A stretch of DNA of 21,660 nt from Rhizophagus sp. LPA8_4_AMF (GCA_021464525.1 JADRCO010001184.1:1-21660), one strand, 5' to 3'. Shown: positions 10,053 to 20,289, numbered from the stretch's first letter. Translations and numbers: made by a program. The notes: generated by a model from the sequence alone, not told the origin.

Positions 10053-10870
10053 TATTTTTTTATTTCATAGTTATAATTTAGGAATATGTACTGCAAGTAG
10101 AAGATAGTTGATATTGTGTACTGAATATAGCAAATCATATATTTACTATTAGTTGTACGAGTGTTGTTAATAAAGTAATTAATAGGAGTTAATTGCTAAA
10201 ATTCATTTTAATTTTGAAAGGAACTTTGTCTTAAAAAGCAAAAACAATATGTATAAATTATATCATGTTATACTGTAAAACGGAAATTGTATATTCTTAC
10301 AGTAATAAAAATTGAGTTGACCAATCTACTATATCTATTTTCTATGGTACAATTATAATTATTTTTCTTCATCAGCTTGGAAAGTTTTAGTTTAAGTTTT
10401 GCGTGCTAGAAGTTTTTTAAAAATTCTTCTTTAATAGTTGATAATTTTTTTTTCGCGTGGTGAAGTTTGGTTAAATTAATAAACTTTTTAGTGATTTTGA
10501 TTTCTTCCTTCTTGTATTGATAATTGGGAACATCTAAATGGGATGAATATCATACTGAAAGATCTTAGTTTATTACTCATATATATATTTTTTAAAATCA
10601 TAGAGATAATAATTCATCACCACGCAAAAATATTTTAATTAAAGCCAGTTATTTCTTCTGTTGTTTTATTTCTTCTCTCACACGCTAGATTTTGTATGTG
10701 ACGATATCCAGTAGTAAAAATAGTATTTCTGTTAATTTTGGAAATTCACGACAAAGTCGTTAATAATTGATTTTTTAAAACATTATATAATGAACCAAAA
10801 ACCTTGAGCCGATATTATTAATTTATCTAGAATTAAGAGAATTTGGTAATTAAAGCCGATCATCGATTTT
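10053..10870. other. Intergenic DNA with a weak inverted repeat
   Basis: No gene was found. TTTTTTTCGCGTGGTGA near 10446-10463 and TCACCACGCAAAAA at 10617-10630 are inverted copies of one another about 150 bases apart, and could mark a small MITE-like element. Target duplications were not identified. Confidence 0.35.
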
Positions 10871-10873
10871 TAA

Positions 10874-11107
10874 CCAATTGAAGAATATTTACGCAAAAAA
10901 TTTACCCCTGAAAAAATATTAGATGTTTGCATAAATACGTAATTGAAAAAGTCTATTGGCCCACAACGTCCCGCAAATATTAAATATGATCGAATTAAAT
11001 TATCAGAAATTTTCTGTTATAAATACCGTATTAATAAATTTTTTTTTAACTCGATTATAAACTTTTGTAAACTTTTACTGTCAATAACATATCAAACAAT
11101 ACCGATA
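10874..11107 (+). pseudogene. Possible degraded coding fragment upstream of the kinase relic
   Basis: One frame reads through 10874-10939 (ending LDVCINT), meets TAA at 10940-10942 and continues open to about 11107, with protein-like pieces such as KKSIGPQRPANIKYD. It is in a different frame from the kinase that starts near 11089. It could be the worn end of another gene or a chance open frame in AT-rich DNA. No family is recognised. Confidence 0.2.
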
Positions 11108-13525
11108 ATTTAGAAAAATTAATTTCTGAAGGACGTATTGAATACTTTGAATATTCAGACTTCAAAAATCTACAATTAATAGGAAAAGGTTCATTTGGAA
11201 ACGTTTTTCGTGCTACTTGGAGGATGCTACACGTTATTTCGCTTTGAAATCTTTTAATAATGATAAACAAACTCTCGAAAAAATTGTTGAGGAGGTAAAA
11301 TATTTTAAATATATTATTTTAAAAATGAATTTATATTTAATAGTTTATGTAAATTACGCTACAGTTAACACTTCATCGGAAAGTTGATATTCACGAAAAT
11401 ATTTTACGGTTTTATGGAATCACAAACGTAGAAACAGGTAAGAACATTTACTAATATAGAAAAAGGGAAAGGAATAAACTGAAAGTGTGTATAATATAAT
11501 GTGTTTAAATATAACATATTAATTATTTATTTTGTTATACAATGTATTTTTTTTCAGACGAAATGAATCAAATGAAAAATTACTCGGTAGTTTTAGAATA
11601 TGCTGATAGCGGGACGTTAAATGTATATTTAAATATTAATTTTAATGAACTTAAAAGCTTCGTTTAGCATTTCAATTGGCAAGTACCGTAGAATGCATGC
11701 ATTGTTGTGGTATTACTCACCGCGATCTGGTAATAATTTTTTAATGAATTTGGAATCATTTTATTTATTTATTTTATTTTTTTGCTCAATTTTGACAAAT
11801 GACCTTAATTATAGCATGCAGGAAATATACTCGTACATCAGAAAAACATTAAATTGGCAGATTTTGAGTTATCAAAAAAGATTGCTGAAGAATCAAGTGA
11901 TGCATCAAAGATATTTGGTGTAATACCTTTATATAGACCCAAAAATTCTCAATGACCAACAATACAAATTAAATGAAAAATCTGATATTTATAGTATTGG
12001 TGTTCTTATGTGGCAAATTTCAAGTGGACGTCAGCCGTTTAATGATAGAGGGTTTGATTATGATATGGAGCTATTCATTGCTATACTTAATGGATTAAGA
12101 GAAGAAATTATCCATGATACTCCGGTTGAATATAGTAATTTATATAAAGGTAGTTAATTATATTTCGTTAATATTTAATCGATTTATTTTTTTTTTTTAA
12201 AAAAAAATTAAATTAATCAATTAGAATGTTGGGAATATGAACCAAATAATCGTCCAAATATACAGAAAGCTGTTCTAACCCTGAAGCAATAATTTCTCTC
12301 GAAAAAGTCGATACTATTAATAAAAGCTCTTCAAAAGAAAAAGGAGACTATTCATCAGGAATATATCAGTCTGTTTCAAGTTCTAGTGATGTAAGCTGTG
12401 TAATTCCGGATATTAATGAAAATTTATCAATAGGTTCAAGTATTAATTTGCAAAGTGATGACAGTACACAAAATTTTGGTCCGTTCAATCAAATATAGGA
12501 TAGCATAACAGATTTATCAAATATATCAATTAAAGTAACGGATTTGTTAAGTAATACAATAAAATTAGAAGAGGACGGATTCACTATTTCAGAGAGAAAA
12601 GTCATGAGTCTTATCAAGAATTTGAATGAAACAAAATGTTTATATGCCTTAAAGTTACTTTTTGCAGATTTGCAAAATGAATTTTCAAACCAAGTGTTAA
12701 TAGATTCGCTAATTGCTTCAGCTGACCCTACTCCATTTAATTTATATTATTCAAAAGAAACTATAAGTAGATTAGAATTATAATTACGTACGTGGGTAGC
12801 GGTATTAGAAAGGATATGCTTCTCACCAATACGCCTTACTAAAGAGCTTCGAGACAAAATCTATAATTCTTTGGCGAAATTTGCAGAAATTCATCACAAG
12901 ACAACACGAATAATAGAGGGCTCAGAAAATAACTTTGAATTTAATTTTACCCAGAAAGACATTAGGAATGAGAGTGTTCGGAACTATAATATTGATTTTT
13001 TATTAATTCATATGAGAGATTCTCTAAATAGTCTACGTGATGATGAAACTTGGTTTCAAGAAATTATACGTAAAATTAAAAGAATTACTTAAGGTTACAT
13101 TGAATATTGTACCGGAAATTTTATCATCAACACCTGGAGCTACTATTCCAAATGACAATTGCTCGATCTTACCAATGCTTACTCAATTACGGCAAAGTTT
13201 AAATTTTAAATATCCAATGGCATCATATTACATAGATTGGAGAATAATATTAATAATTCAACATAATCTTCTTAATTGGTCTATAAATTCAGAAAAAATA
13301 ATTAATAAAAAATTTGTAGAAATAATATTAATAGAATATCTTTGGAGTTATATGAAAAGAGAATTAGTTAATGTTTCTAATAAATCTATTTTAAATCCTC
13401 AAATTAAATTTGATGAATTATCGAACAAATTTGTTAAGCCTTTTAAAAATGCTGATAGTCAATCTTTTACTTTGCCATATACGCTATTGTTTGGAGTATT
13501 GGATCTTGCGCAAAATCTTGTTCTA
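11089..13525 (+). pseudogene. Decayed TKL-type kinase fused to the helical domain of the RING-TPR family
   Basis: Kinase pieces are read over putative exons 11089-11294, 11365-11437, 11558-11729, 11822-12149 and from 12225. Visible motifs are GKGSFGNVF (glycine loop), FALKSF (catalytic Lys), the alpha-C region VDIHENILRFYGI, YADSGTL, THRDL, LADFELS (DFG changed to DFE), [12 protein letters not shown] and CWEYEPNNRP. A serine-rich linker follows, then from about 12600 the helical domain also found at residues 20-330 of the gene at 4529-8431. Lesions: ATA where an ATG is expected at 11089; frameshifts near 11217, 11660, 11930 and 13075; stops at 11953, 12290, 12496 and 12781; loss of residues between HRDL and GN; loss of homology after about 13522, before any RING or TPR. 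The kinase resembles the family greatly expanded in Rhizophagus. It cannot make a full protein. Confidence 0.85.
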
Positions 13526-14068
13526 TATAATATAATTAATTTTTTTTTTGGCTTTAATTTGATTCTAAGGTGCACAATCTAGAAATATTCGGGGATTTGA
13601 GGTTTTATTCCTTTCGTTGTTTAGGACCAAAGTCTTCTGTAAGTACTGAATTTGTCTACAAGAAACTATTAATCCATTTTACAATTCTTCATAACTTAGT
13701 ATATTGCATAAATTTATAAAATAAGACATAATATATCTGTATAATATAGACCATTTTTGGAATAATTTTCATATAGTGCTTGGGCAAATCCATGATTCCA
13801 GATAATTCTAGTCGATCAAATCACGTTTTTATAACTTAACCAATAATCATTGTATACGATCATTAAATAATTTGTAGACTTTTCTTTTAAAGATTCTTTC
13901 ATGCGCTATCATAGATTAACGCCTTATATAGAGGTACTACCCAAGTGTATTTACATGCGAAATGGAAGTAGCTGAGATTAATTTACATTTTACAGTCAAA
14001 TTGTGTCACAATAATTTGTAATTTCTAACGTTTAAATTACTAAAATATTAAAAGATTCAAATAAAGTC
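13526..14068. other. Intergenic DNA after the kinase relic
   Basis: Homology to the RING-TPR family ends near 13522. The following sequence shows no gene. The GC-richer stretch at about 13570-13640 may mark foreign or transposon DNA at the truncation point. Confidence 0.4.
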
Positions 14069-14274
14069 ATATGCGCGGATTTTTGGAAAGGTATATTAAG
14101 TCTAACCAACTTCCCAGGTATAGGTGCGTCAGATTTATAAGTATTTCATATAGTCAAATGAGGTGCGTCAAATCGGCTAGTCCAAAAATCCGCGGATATT
14201 TCTTTATTTTTATTTTTAATATATAGACATAAACTGTGATCAATCCGTATTGTAAAAAAAAATCCGCGGATATG
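14069..14274. repeat. Inverted and direct repeats around a CCGCGGAT core
   Basis: ATATGCGCGGATTTTTGGA (14069-14087) is mirrored by TCCAAAAATCCGCGGATAT (14181-14199) with one mismatch, bounding about 131 bases. A third copy of AAAAATCCGCGGATAT lies at 14257-14273, direct to the second. Inside, AGGTGCGTCAGAT (14122) and AGGTGCGTCAAAT (14161) are direct repeats. The layout fits a short non-autonomous DNA transposon plus a solo end. No target duplication was established. Confidence 0.5.
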
Positions 14275-14620
14275 TGAATCGTAATATTTTGTCTATAATT
14301 CTGTTAAATCATGTGATACATTCTGTTCAGCCCAACCCAGTTCTAGTACGCTTAAATGACATTACGCAGTTCATGTGATAATATAAAAAAAACTTTTTTT
14401 GCGTGCGCGCGCGTTGAACAGTCATTTAATGAGTCATCATTCAAACTTTGTTAATTATATATAATTCTTTAACCCCACGTGTTTCCTTCTAGATTATTAG
14501 AAGTTCGTAGATAAAACAGATAAGTTAAACCTGGTTTCACATTTCAGTATGATATATATAACACGCTATTTAGTTAATAAATTCATTTTTAATTTGCATA
14601 ATAAAATACAATTTACATTT

Positions 14621-14628
14621 CATTTAGG
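14621..14628. repeat. Left target-site duplication of the hAT-like element
   Basis: CATTTAGG lies directly before the left terminal repeat and recurs exactly at 14907-14914. Confidence 0.8.
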
Positions 14629-14906
14629 TAAGGCTCCGCACGAGCCGGCTCGAGCCGGCTCGCGAGCCGAATTTTTTATGCAGAATTTGGTAATTATCTA
14701 TAATGCCGGTCATAGTGCCGGCCAGAATTATAATATAAGTGATCACGTGACATCGGATAAATAGTTTAGCCACCGGGTTAGTCATGTTACACAATGAAAT
14801 TTCGTGCTACAGCATATGTTACACTTAGTATAATTCTGCCCGGCACTATAAATTTGGCCAGAATTATCAAGAGCTCGGCTCGCGAGCCGGCTCGTGCGGA
14901 GCTTTA
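14629..14906. mobile_element. Non-autonomous hAT-like element (MITE, 278 bp)
   Basis: Terminal inverted repeats start TAAGGCTCCGCACGAGCC on the left and end GGCTCGTGCGGAGCTTTA on the right, with one mismatch. The pairing continues through GGCTCGCGAGCCGA once a 10-bp AGCCGGCTCG tandem copy, present only on the left, is set aside. Each end is flanked by the same 8 bases CATTTAGG, and 8-bp duplications are the mark of the hAT superfamily. A nested inverted repeat of 22 bases (14711-14732 and 14829-14850, 20 matching) lies inside. There is no transposase; the open frame crossing the element is accidental. The GC-rich ends stand out sharply from the AT-rich surroundings. Confidence 0.85.
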
Positions 14907-14914
14907 CATTTAGG
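14907..14914. repeat. Right target-site duplication of the hAT-like element
   Basis: Exact copy of the CATTTAGG found at 14621-14628, placed directly after the right terminal repeat. Confidence 0.8.
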
Positions 14915-15233
14915 TATATAATAAATAATTCAAAGTAATTTATTATTTTGTGTACTTAAAAACCCAATATTGAGAGTTACTTTTTCATAGAAATTTACTT
15001 ATTCAAATATTCTTTAATACATATACGCAGTGGAAATAATGCTTATATTACAAATATATATATACATATTTCATTTTTTCATAAATCCTTACTCTAAATC
15101 GATCTAGGTGTTTAATTTATTAATCCTAAGTTTGAAGTAATAAAAAATATAAAAGTTTAATAATAGTCTTATTAATTCGTAATTTATCTAAACCTAAGAA
15201 CAAAAATTATAGATTTTATAAAAGTAACTACAA
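14915..15233. other. Short gene-free stretch
   Basis: AT-rich sequence between the hAT-like element and the stop codon of the small secreted protein gene, probably including its 3' untranslated region on the minus strand. Nothing else was recognised. Confidence 0.5.
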
Positions 15234-15524
15234 TTAAATACCCTTCGGAAATTTAAGAAATTTAGGTAATTTCTTATGATTATATTTTTTCGACAATTTC
15301 TTAAATTTAGAAAATTTTAAACCATTTGGAAATTCATCAGAAAGAGAAAACCTTGAATGTTTTGAAAATTCACCAAGCGGAGGAGAGAGAGAGATTTTTG
15401 AAAATTCACGTTCATCATTTGACTCTCTTTTAGGGATGATACCATTTTTAATTGGTATAGAAACAAAATTAGTGGAAAAAAAAGCTAAAGTTAAAACCAG
15501 AAATAATTCTAGAGCAAACTTCAT
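15234..15524 (-). CDS. Small secreted basic protein, effector or pro-peptide candidate (96 residues)
   Basis: The single-exon frame begins MKFALELFLVLTLAFF, a typical signal peptide (basic residue, hydrophobic core to about residue 18, likely cleavage near residues 22-24). A Lys-Arg pair at 32-33 (IIPKR) is a candidate Kex2 processing site and would free a 63-residue product. That product is rich in Lys, Ser and Phe and has repeating FSK units: EFSK at 40-43 and 52-55, FSK at 71-73, and a very basic tail from about 70 to 95. It has no cysteines, so it is not a disulfide-rich effector. A TATA-like site lies about 120 bases upstream. No family is recognised. A role in host interaction or as a secreted peptide is inference from size, signal peptide and processing site. 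Confidence 0.7.
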   Translation of the reverse strand: MKFALELFLVLTLAFFSTNFVSIPIKNGIIPKRESNDEREFSKISLSPPLGEFSKHSRFSLSDEFPNGLKFSKFKKLSKKYNHKKLPKFLKFPKGI

Positions 15525-15643
15525 TTTAATAATTTTGATGGGTGGTTATAACAAATGTTTAATCAATTATCAAAAATTCAATTTAATATAATGATTATTT
15601 AGTTATAAGCTGACTTGATAAATTAAAGAAAAAGGACGACACC

Positions 15644-15655
15644 ATTTATATAAAT
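15644..15655 (-). promoter_or_regulatory. TATA box candidate for the small secreted protein gene
   Basis: ATTTATATAAAT, itself a palindrome, lies 120 bases before the ATG on the minus strand and is followed there by a GC-richer GGTGTCGTCC. Position and sequence suit a core promoter. Confidence 0.35.
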
Positions 15656-17046
15656 TCGTAAACGAATTACATAATTTGGATATCCCTTCATATATTAATT
15701 CTGTATTTGTTACACTATCTTATCGCGTTTAACGTGTTTCACATATCTTCTATTGTTACAGTAATGATATTATAATTGAACCTTCCGATCTGTAGCCCTT
15801 AGCACGTATGAAGAAATTTCAGCTATATTTCACAAAATAAAGGTCTGCGTATTTGTTATTCGGACAAAGCGACAGTAAATATTACGTAGATCAATAGATC
15901 TTGGCTCTCAAATTTAGTAATTGCTGTTAAATATATATTAAAGCCAAGAAAATTACATGTACTGTATATAAAGTTTACGTTTGATTTGTTTTAGCCAAGA
16001 GCCAAGTAGAATGATCGCCATCGATCAAGAACATTGTAAATACTAAAGTCTAAACCAGTTAATACAATTACTAAATAAATAAACTTTGTACCGTTATATT
16101 TACTGCTGACAGTTATTATTTACTGTATAAATTATTAAATTAAAATAACAAGTTTTTTTTTATTTAGCTTAAGATGAAATTTATCAATTAGTTTAATAGT
16201 TAAAATAAATTTTTTTATTCATATAATAATTATATTAGACCACAGTAACAAACGACAGTGTTAAATGTGCTCAAAAGTTCACATAATCATTTTGTTATTG
16301 TAAAATCTGATGAATGTGAATTCCAAGAATCTAAGAATATATACCTTTTTTTATATAACAAAAGCTTATATTGATTATATATCAAACTTTAACTGAATAT
16401 TGAAATGAATAAAAGTAAGTTCATTAACAAATGACATAGATTCATTGTAACAATGAAATATTTTTCAATATTGATCTGATAAGTTTTTTTTTTTCAAATT
16501 GAAAACAGATATGCATCAAATAATTATATATAGATGATGACTAAAATTATCTTGGCATGTTTATAATTAATTGTTGGTCATCCTTATTTTATTCCGAAAT
16601 ACCGAAATTTTATGTTACATGAATTTTGATATATGAATAGAACCGCTAGAACGCACCATTTTTATAAATCTATAAAAATTCAAAAAATATAATAATTGTT
16701 CAAAATAAATACAAAAGTTAAAGGATTATGATAATTTTAATTCAAAACGTGTATATATCACAAGCTAAGCTTAAATTGCAGTATACAAGAGAAATAAGAA
16801 AATAAAGAGATGAAAACAGTTATCGGGTCCCATATTATTCTTGGTAATACAGAATTAATAATTACACGGAGGTAATAAAAAGTAAAAATATAAAAACAAA
16901 ATATTTATTATTGAAAAATTAAAAAATTACATAATTTTTTATTAACCATTTCTAAGAATCGTTAAATAATTTTAGTACTACTCTTTACCATAATCCTCAT
17001 TATTCCATCTTCCTTGATCTAATGAATTATTTCACGATTATTCATA
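15656..17046. other. Gene-free region with a small inverted repeat
   Basis: About 1.4 kb without convincing coding sequence. It should hold the upstream region of the secreted protein gene and the 3' untranslated region of the four-exon membrane gene, whose stop is at 17047. The only structure noted is the inverted repeat at 15900-16006. Confidence 0.45.
15900..16006. repeat. Short inverted repeat CTTGGCTCT / AGAGCCAAG
   Basis: CTTGGCTCT at 15900-15908 is exactly inverted at 15998-16006, about 90 bases apart. GATC motifs sit just outside on both sides. It could be a tiny MITE or chance; the arms are only 9 bases. Confidence 0.3.
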
Positions 17047-17845
17047 TTACTCGGTCAATTTACTACTTTCTTCAGAATCATCATGTCTTTTTGGACATAT
17101 CGCTTCTTTTATATTAAATACTCTACCAATTACGTGTACTGCAAGTGTTGTACAAGATGAAGCCAATGATAATGAAGTTAATGTATCAAAATAGCCTACT
17201 GTCGAAAGATACAATATCTATATTTTTAGGAAAAACAAAAATAATGCACTTAATAAAATAAATATATTAATCATTTATTATTTTTCAAACGTCACTTACT
17301 TGAATTGAAACTTGAGGTATATCTCCAATAAATATACCTAAACAAGCAACCCAAAAAATTCTACCCGCAGTACTATCACTAAATTTGTTTCCAAAAAATT
17401 TATAACTTTGTAAAATATTTAACGTTTCAACATCAGCACATGAAAGTATGGTAAAAAATAATAAAACTACTGAATTCACGTTTGATCCTAATGAATGTAA
17501 TTCACGTGATAAATAAAGTACAAATAATGTATTTATTGCTAATGATGTTAATAATATTACAGTACTAATGTCGAGGGAGAAGGCAATAAAAAGATTCTGA
17601 TGAATGAATATTTAGTAAACAAAAAAAAAGAGATACATTTTAATAAATCTTTCTTACCTTGGAATATAAAGCCATTCTACTTCTCGAACCTTTACGTTGA
17701 AAAGAAAATCCATTACAAGATCAAATATAATTAATATGATAACTGTATACGGCTAAATAAATGAAATTTAGTGATAATAGTTTAATTTTAAAAAATGACG
17801 CACAGGTTTTACTTTTGGCCATACCGATCTTCCAGGAGTTCTCAT
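17047..17845 (-). CDS. Multi-pass membrane protein with GDIPQVSIQ motif, four exons
   Basis: In transcription order the exons are 17845-17804, 17752-17658, 17564-17300 and 17217-17047, with GT-AG introns of 51, 93 and 82 bases (phases 0, 2, 0), giving 190 residues and a TAA stop. It starts MRTPGRSVWPKVKP. Hydrophobic stretches at about 15-33, 46-65, 77-92, 117-140 and 146-165 suggest four or five membrane helices, with a charged tail (KRHDDSEESSKLTE). The GDIPQVSIQ motif recalls the E-D/S-x-P-Q-x-x-x-Q motif of XK-related membrane proteins, but the first acidic residue is Gly here, so kinship is a weak inference. There is no signal peptide. On the mRNA side, a run of 16 A directly precedes the ATG. 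All four exons stay in frame, so it is probably a real gene. The largest single open frame (17285-17479) is only part of exon 3. Confidence 0.8.
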
Positions 17846-19431
17846 TTTTTTTTTTTTTTTTCTTTTCGATAATTAAAATAAATGATTGTCGTATTTATTT
17901 TTAAAAATAAGTCCCTATTTGCACATAATTCCGGCAAAGATCACCGTAATGCAGGTCAGAAATTTTAATGTAGGCCGGAAAGCTTACTTTCATTACTTAT
18001 TAAAATAAGCCACAACGGAAACTTCAATCTTACTTCATTATTCAGGTACTGGCTATTTTCAATTTTATGCGTACGTCGATCGATGACTGATTGATCAAAT
18101 ATGCATATTAAGTCGGTAATTTCCATATTCAATGAATTGTGGCTTTGCTTTGCTTTTTATTATTTACCGCAATTACACAATAATTGGATCTAATCGAATT
18201 AATTTTCTTTTATTTAAAATTCGGAAAGCCTAGCCTTTTATAATCTGTTTACGCACATTTTCTTTGAAGTTATTTATTTGCTTTTTGAAAATTTTCAACA
18301 AAGTTTAGATACATTATAAAGCAAAAAAAACAAAAGTTCGCCATAAATTTGATTATGGCAGATGTATTAAATGTATTGAAGGTCTTTGAGATATTACACA
18401 CTTTAATAATAAATACACATCATAGATTTTCATAAAGAGAATTTTTTTCGAAACAATTCTTTTTCGCTCGCAAAGATTTTCATAACAATATTTTTGCTTT
18501 TACGAATGCAGATCGGCCAGTAACTCGGCCCAAAATTCATTATGTTGGCCTGAATTACGATATTTCGGATATAACCCGAAATCGTATGAAAAATTTCTCC
18601 TGAGAAAAAAAATTATTCTGTGTGATGGATAACTTTTTCTTTTCTAAAAAGTCTTTTTCAAGCTAGAATTTTCCTCATATTTCACAAAATAAATAAAAGT
18701 ATAGATGAATCACAATTGCATGTTAATGGCTACGCGATTAATAATGTAATGTGTGTCAAATTTCTATTTATCTTATTGATTCTTCAATTATTATTACAAA
18801 AATCAAAGAAAGTACAGTACATTTATAGTATGCAAATTACGAGTTGCTGTCATTTTTTTTAATAATAAATCCAAATAAATGGTTTAGGCGACTTTATATT
18901 TTTACTTTCTCTCGTTCTTTATTAACAAGTTTGGTCAGATCAACTTTTCATGTGTCTAAATCTGTTTTTTATTTAGACCCGTCGATAGTATTAGGTGATA
19001 CGCTTTATGACCCTGAATGAATTATAGGGCTAACCTTTGCTTTTTCATTTTTCAGTTAAATAAGTATATACTAGTCGTTATTTTCAAAATTATTTGAAAT
19101 AAAAAACAAAAGTTTTAACTGTAATTTACTAGACAATCTTGACTATCGAATCAACAACTTTGCTGTAGTTAAAAAATACCTTCCTCATTTCGATTTCTTA
19201 ACGTTTAATTGATTGGATCAAAAAATATTAACGTCAAGTCAGACGATTGCTGCGCCACATACTTGAAATCATATTATGGCTTAGATCATTTTATGGCTTG
19301 TCGGCAATGATTATAATTTGATCGTGGAAATTTAAAAATTATCACTTTTAACTTGTTCTTTTAAAATAATGATACAAATTAAAAAAAAAAAATCGTGAGA
19401 ACCTTTTTATCTTATATCTTTTGACACCATA
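17846..19431. other. Divergent intergenic region, 1.6 kb
   Basis: It separates the minus-strand membrane gene from the plus-strand membrane gene and so should hold both promoters. TTCCGGC (17929) and GCCGGAA (17974) form a possible hairpin, AGCCACAA (18008) and TTGTGGCT (18137) another. GGCC-rich patches occur at 17970 and 18513-18560. These may be transposon remnants. No gene was found. Confidence 0.4.
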
Positions 19432-20289
19432 ATGTATCAACCTTCATCTTTTTTCAAAGATTATATGAAATATTTACAAGAGAGACTTACATCAGTAGAA
19501 AAGAAAAGTAGTAATAATGATTTTGTTGATAAGTTAATCGATAAACTTGAGATAGAGAAAACACCATATGTTGATTTGAATTATTTTTCAAAGTTTTTTC
19601 AGCTTATAGTTATGATGTCGATTAATACTTACACCATTTACATAGGTGCATATACCAGCGATAGAAGTAGAATAGATTGGTTCGTCAATTATTTTGAATT
19701 CTATTTTGTTGTTACGTGGATCGTAATTTGGTTTATTTATATTGATTTCCACTTTAGAGGACAAAAAAGTTTAGAGTTTTTAATTTGGGTTATGAAATTC
19801 ATTTCTGGTTTCTCGATGTTCTTGCTCATCTATTTTTTAAGCTTTGATATGACTATTTATAGAGTCAAAAAGCCAATAGTAAATTTTAGCAATCAAAAAT
19901 TGACAGAAAAATTATATATTTTTCTGATGTTAATAATGGTAATAACCCTCACCCCAATTGCTATTATCGCACTCTTTGTCAAATGTAGACAAATCTCTAC
20001 ATCCCTTGAGCCAATTACTTCCCGTAATGTGGCAGACCTGTTTCATGAAGATCATATTATTGAGACTATAAGAGCCATCATCCGTTTTGCGGGATTTACG
20101 CTCAATATAGCCTACTTAAATAAACCTCCAAACATGAATTCGTGGTTAGAAACTCATTATATAGAGAATCAGAAATTCTACGAACGTTTAATGGATAAGA
20201 AGGGTAGATGGGGAGCGATAAAAGTGATGCTTAAATATGACAATGCATTTCGTTTGGACAAAAAAATTTGGAAAGCATTTGAGAATTAA
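19432..20289 (+). CDS. Four-helix membrane protein of unknown function (285 residues)
   Basis: A single open frame from ATG to TAA. The first 50 residues are soluble and charged, with helix-forming stretches (YLQERLTSVEKK, DKLIDKLEIEK). Strongly hydrophobic segments follow at about 51-72, 84-106, 114-140 and 160-184, with charged turns such as SDRSRID and HFRGQKS between them. The last 100 residues are soluble and include NVADLFHEDHIIETIRAI, WLETHYIEN and a basic C-terminus. An even number of helices would put both ends on the same side of the membrane, probably the cytosol, since no signal peptide is seen. No catalytic or transporter motif was recognised. The gene is divergent from the four-exon membrane gene. 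It may belong to a lineage-specific fungal membrane family; confidence in the gene is high, in any function nil. Confidence 0.8.
   Translation: MYQPSSFFKDYMKYLQERLTSVEKKSSNNDFVDKLIDKLEIEKTPYVDLNYFSKFFQLIVMMSINTYTIYIGAYTSDRSRIDWFVNYFEFYFVVTWIVIWFIYIDFHFRGQKSLEFLIWVMKFISGFSMFLLIYFLSFDMTIYRVKKPIVNFSNQKLTEKLYIFLMLIMVITLTPIAIIALFVKCRQISTSLEPITSRNVADLFHEDHIIETIRAIIRFAGFTLNIAYLNKPPNMNSWLETHYIENQKFYERLMDKKGRWGAIKVMLKYDNAFRLDKKIWKAFEN

Noticed and set aside
11055..11270. Minus-strand 71-codon frame
   Set aside because: Antisense shadow of the first kinase exon of the pseudogene.
11645..11923. Plus-strand 92-codon frame
   Set aside because: Runs through a kinase exon, an intron and the next exon in the wrong frame; the kinase motifs are in other frames.
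14401..14415. GCGTGCGCGCGCG run as a possible functional site
   Set aside because: Short alternating purine-pyrimidine run that may form Z-DNA, but with no partner, repeat or gene context to support a role.
14549..14764. Plus-strand 71-codon frame
   Set aside because: It crosses the terminal repeat of the hAT-like element, and the residues around APHEPARAGSRAE are simply the translated GC-rich repeat.
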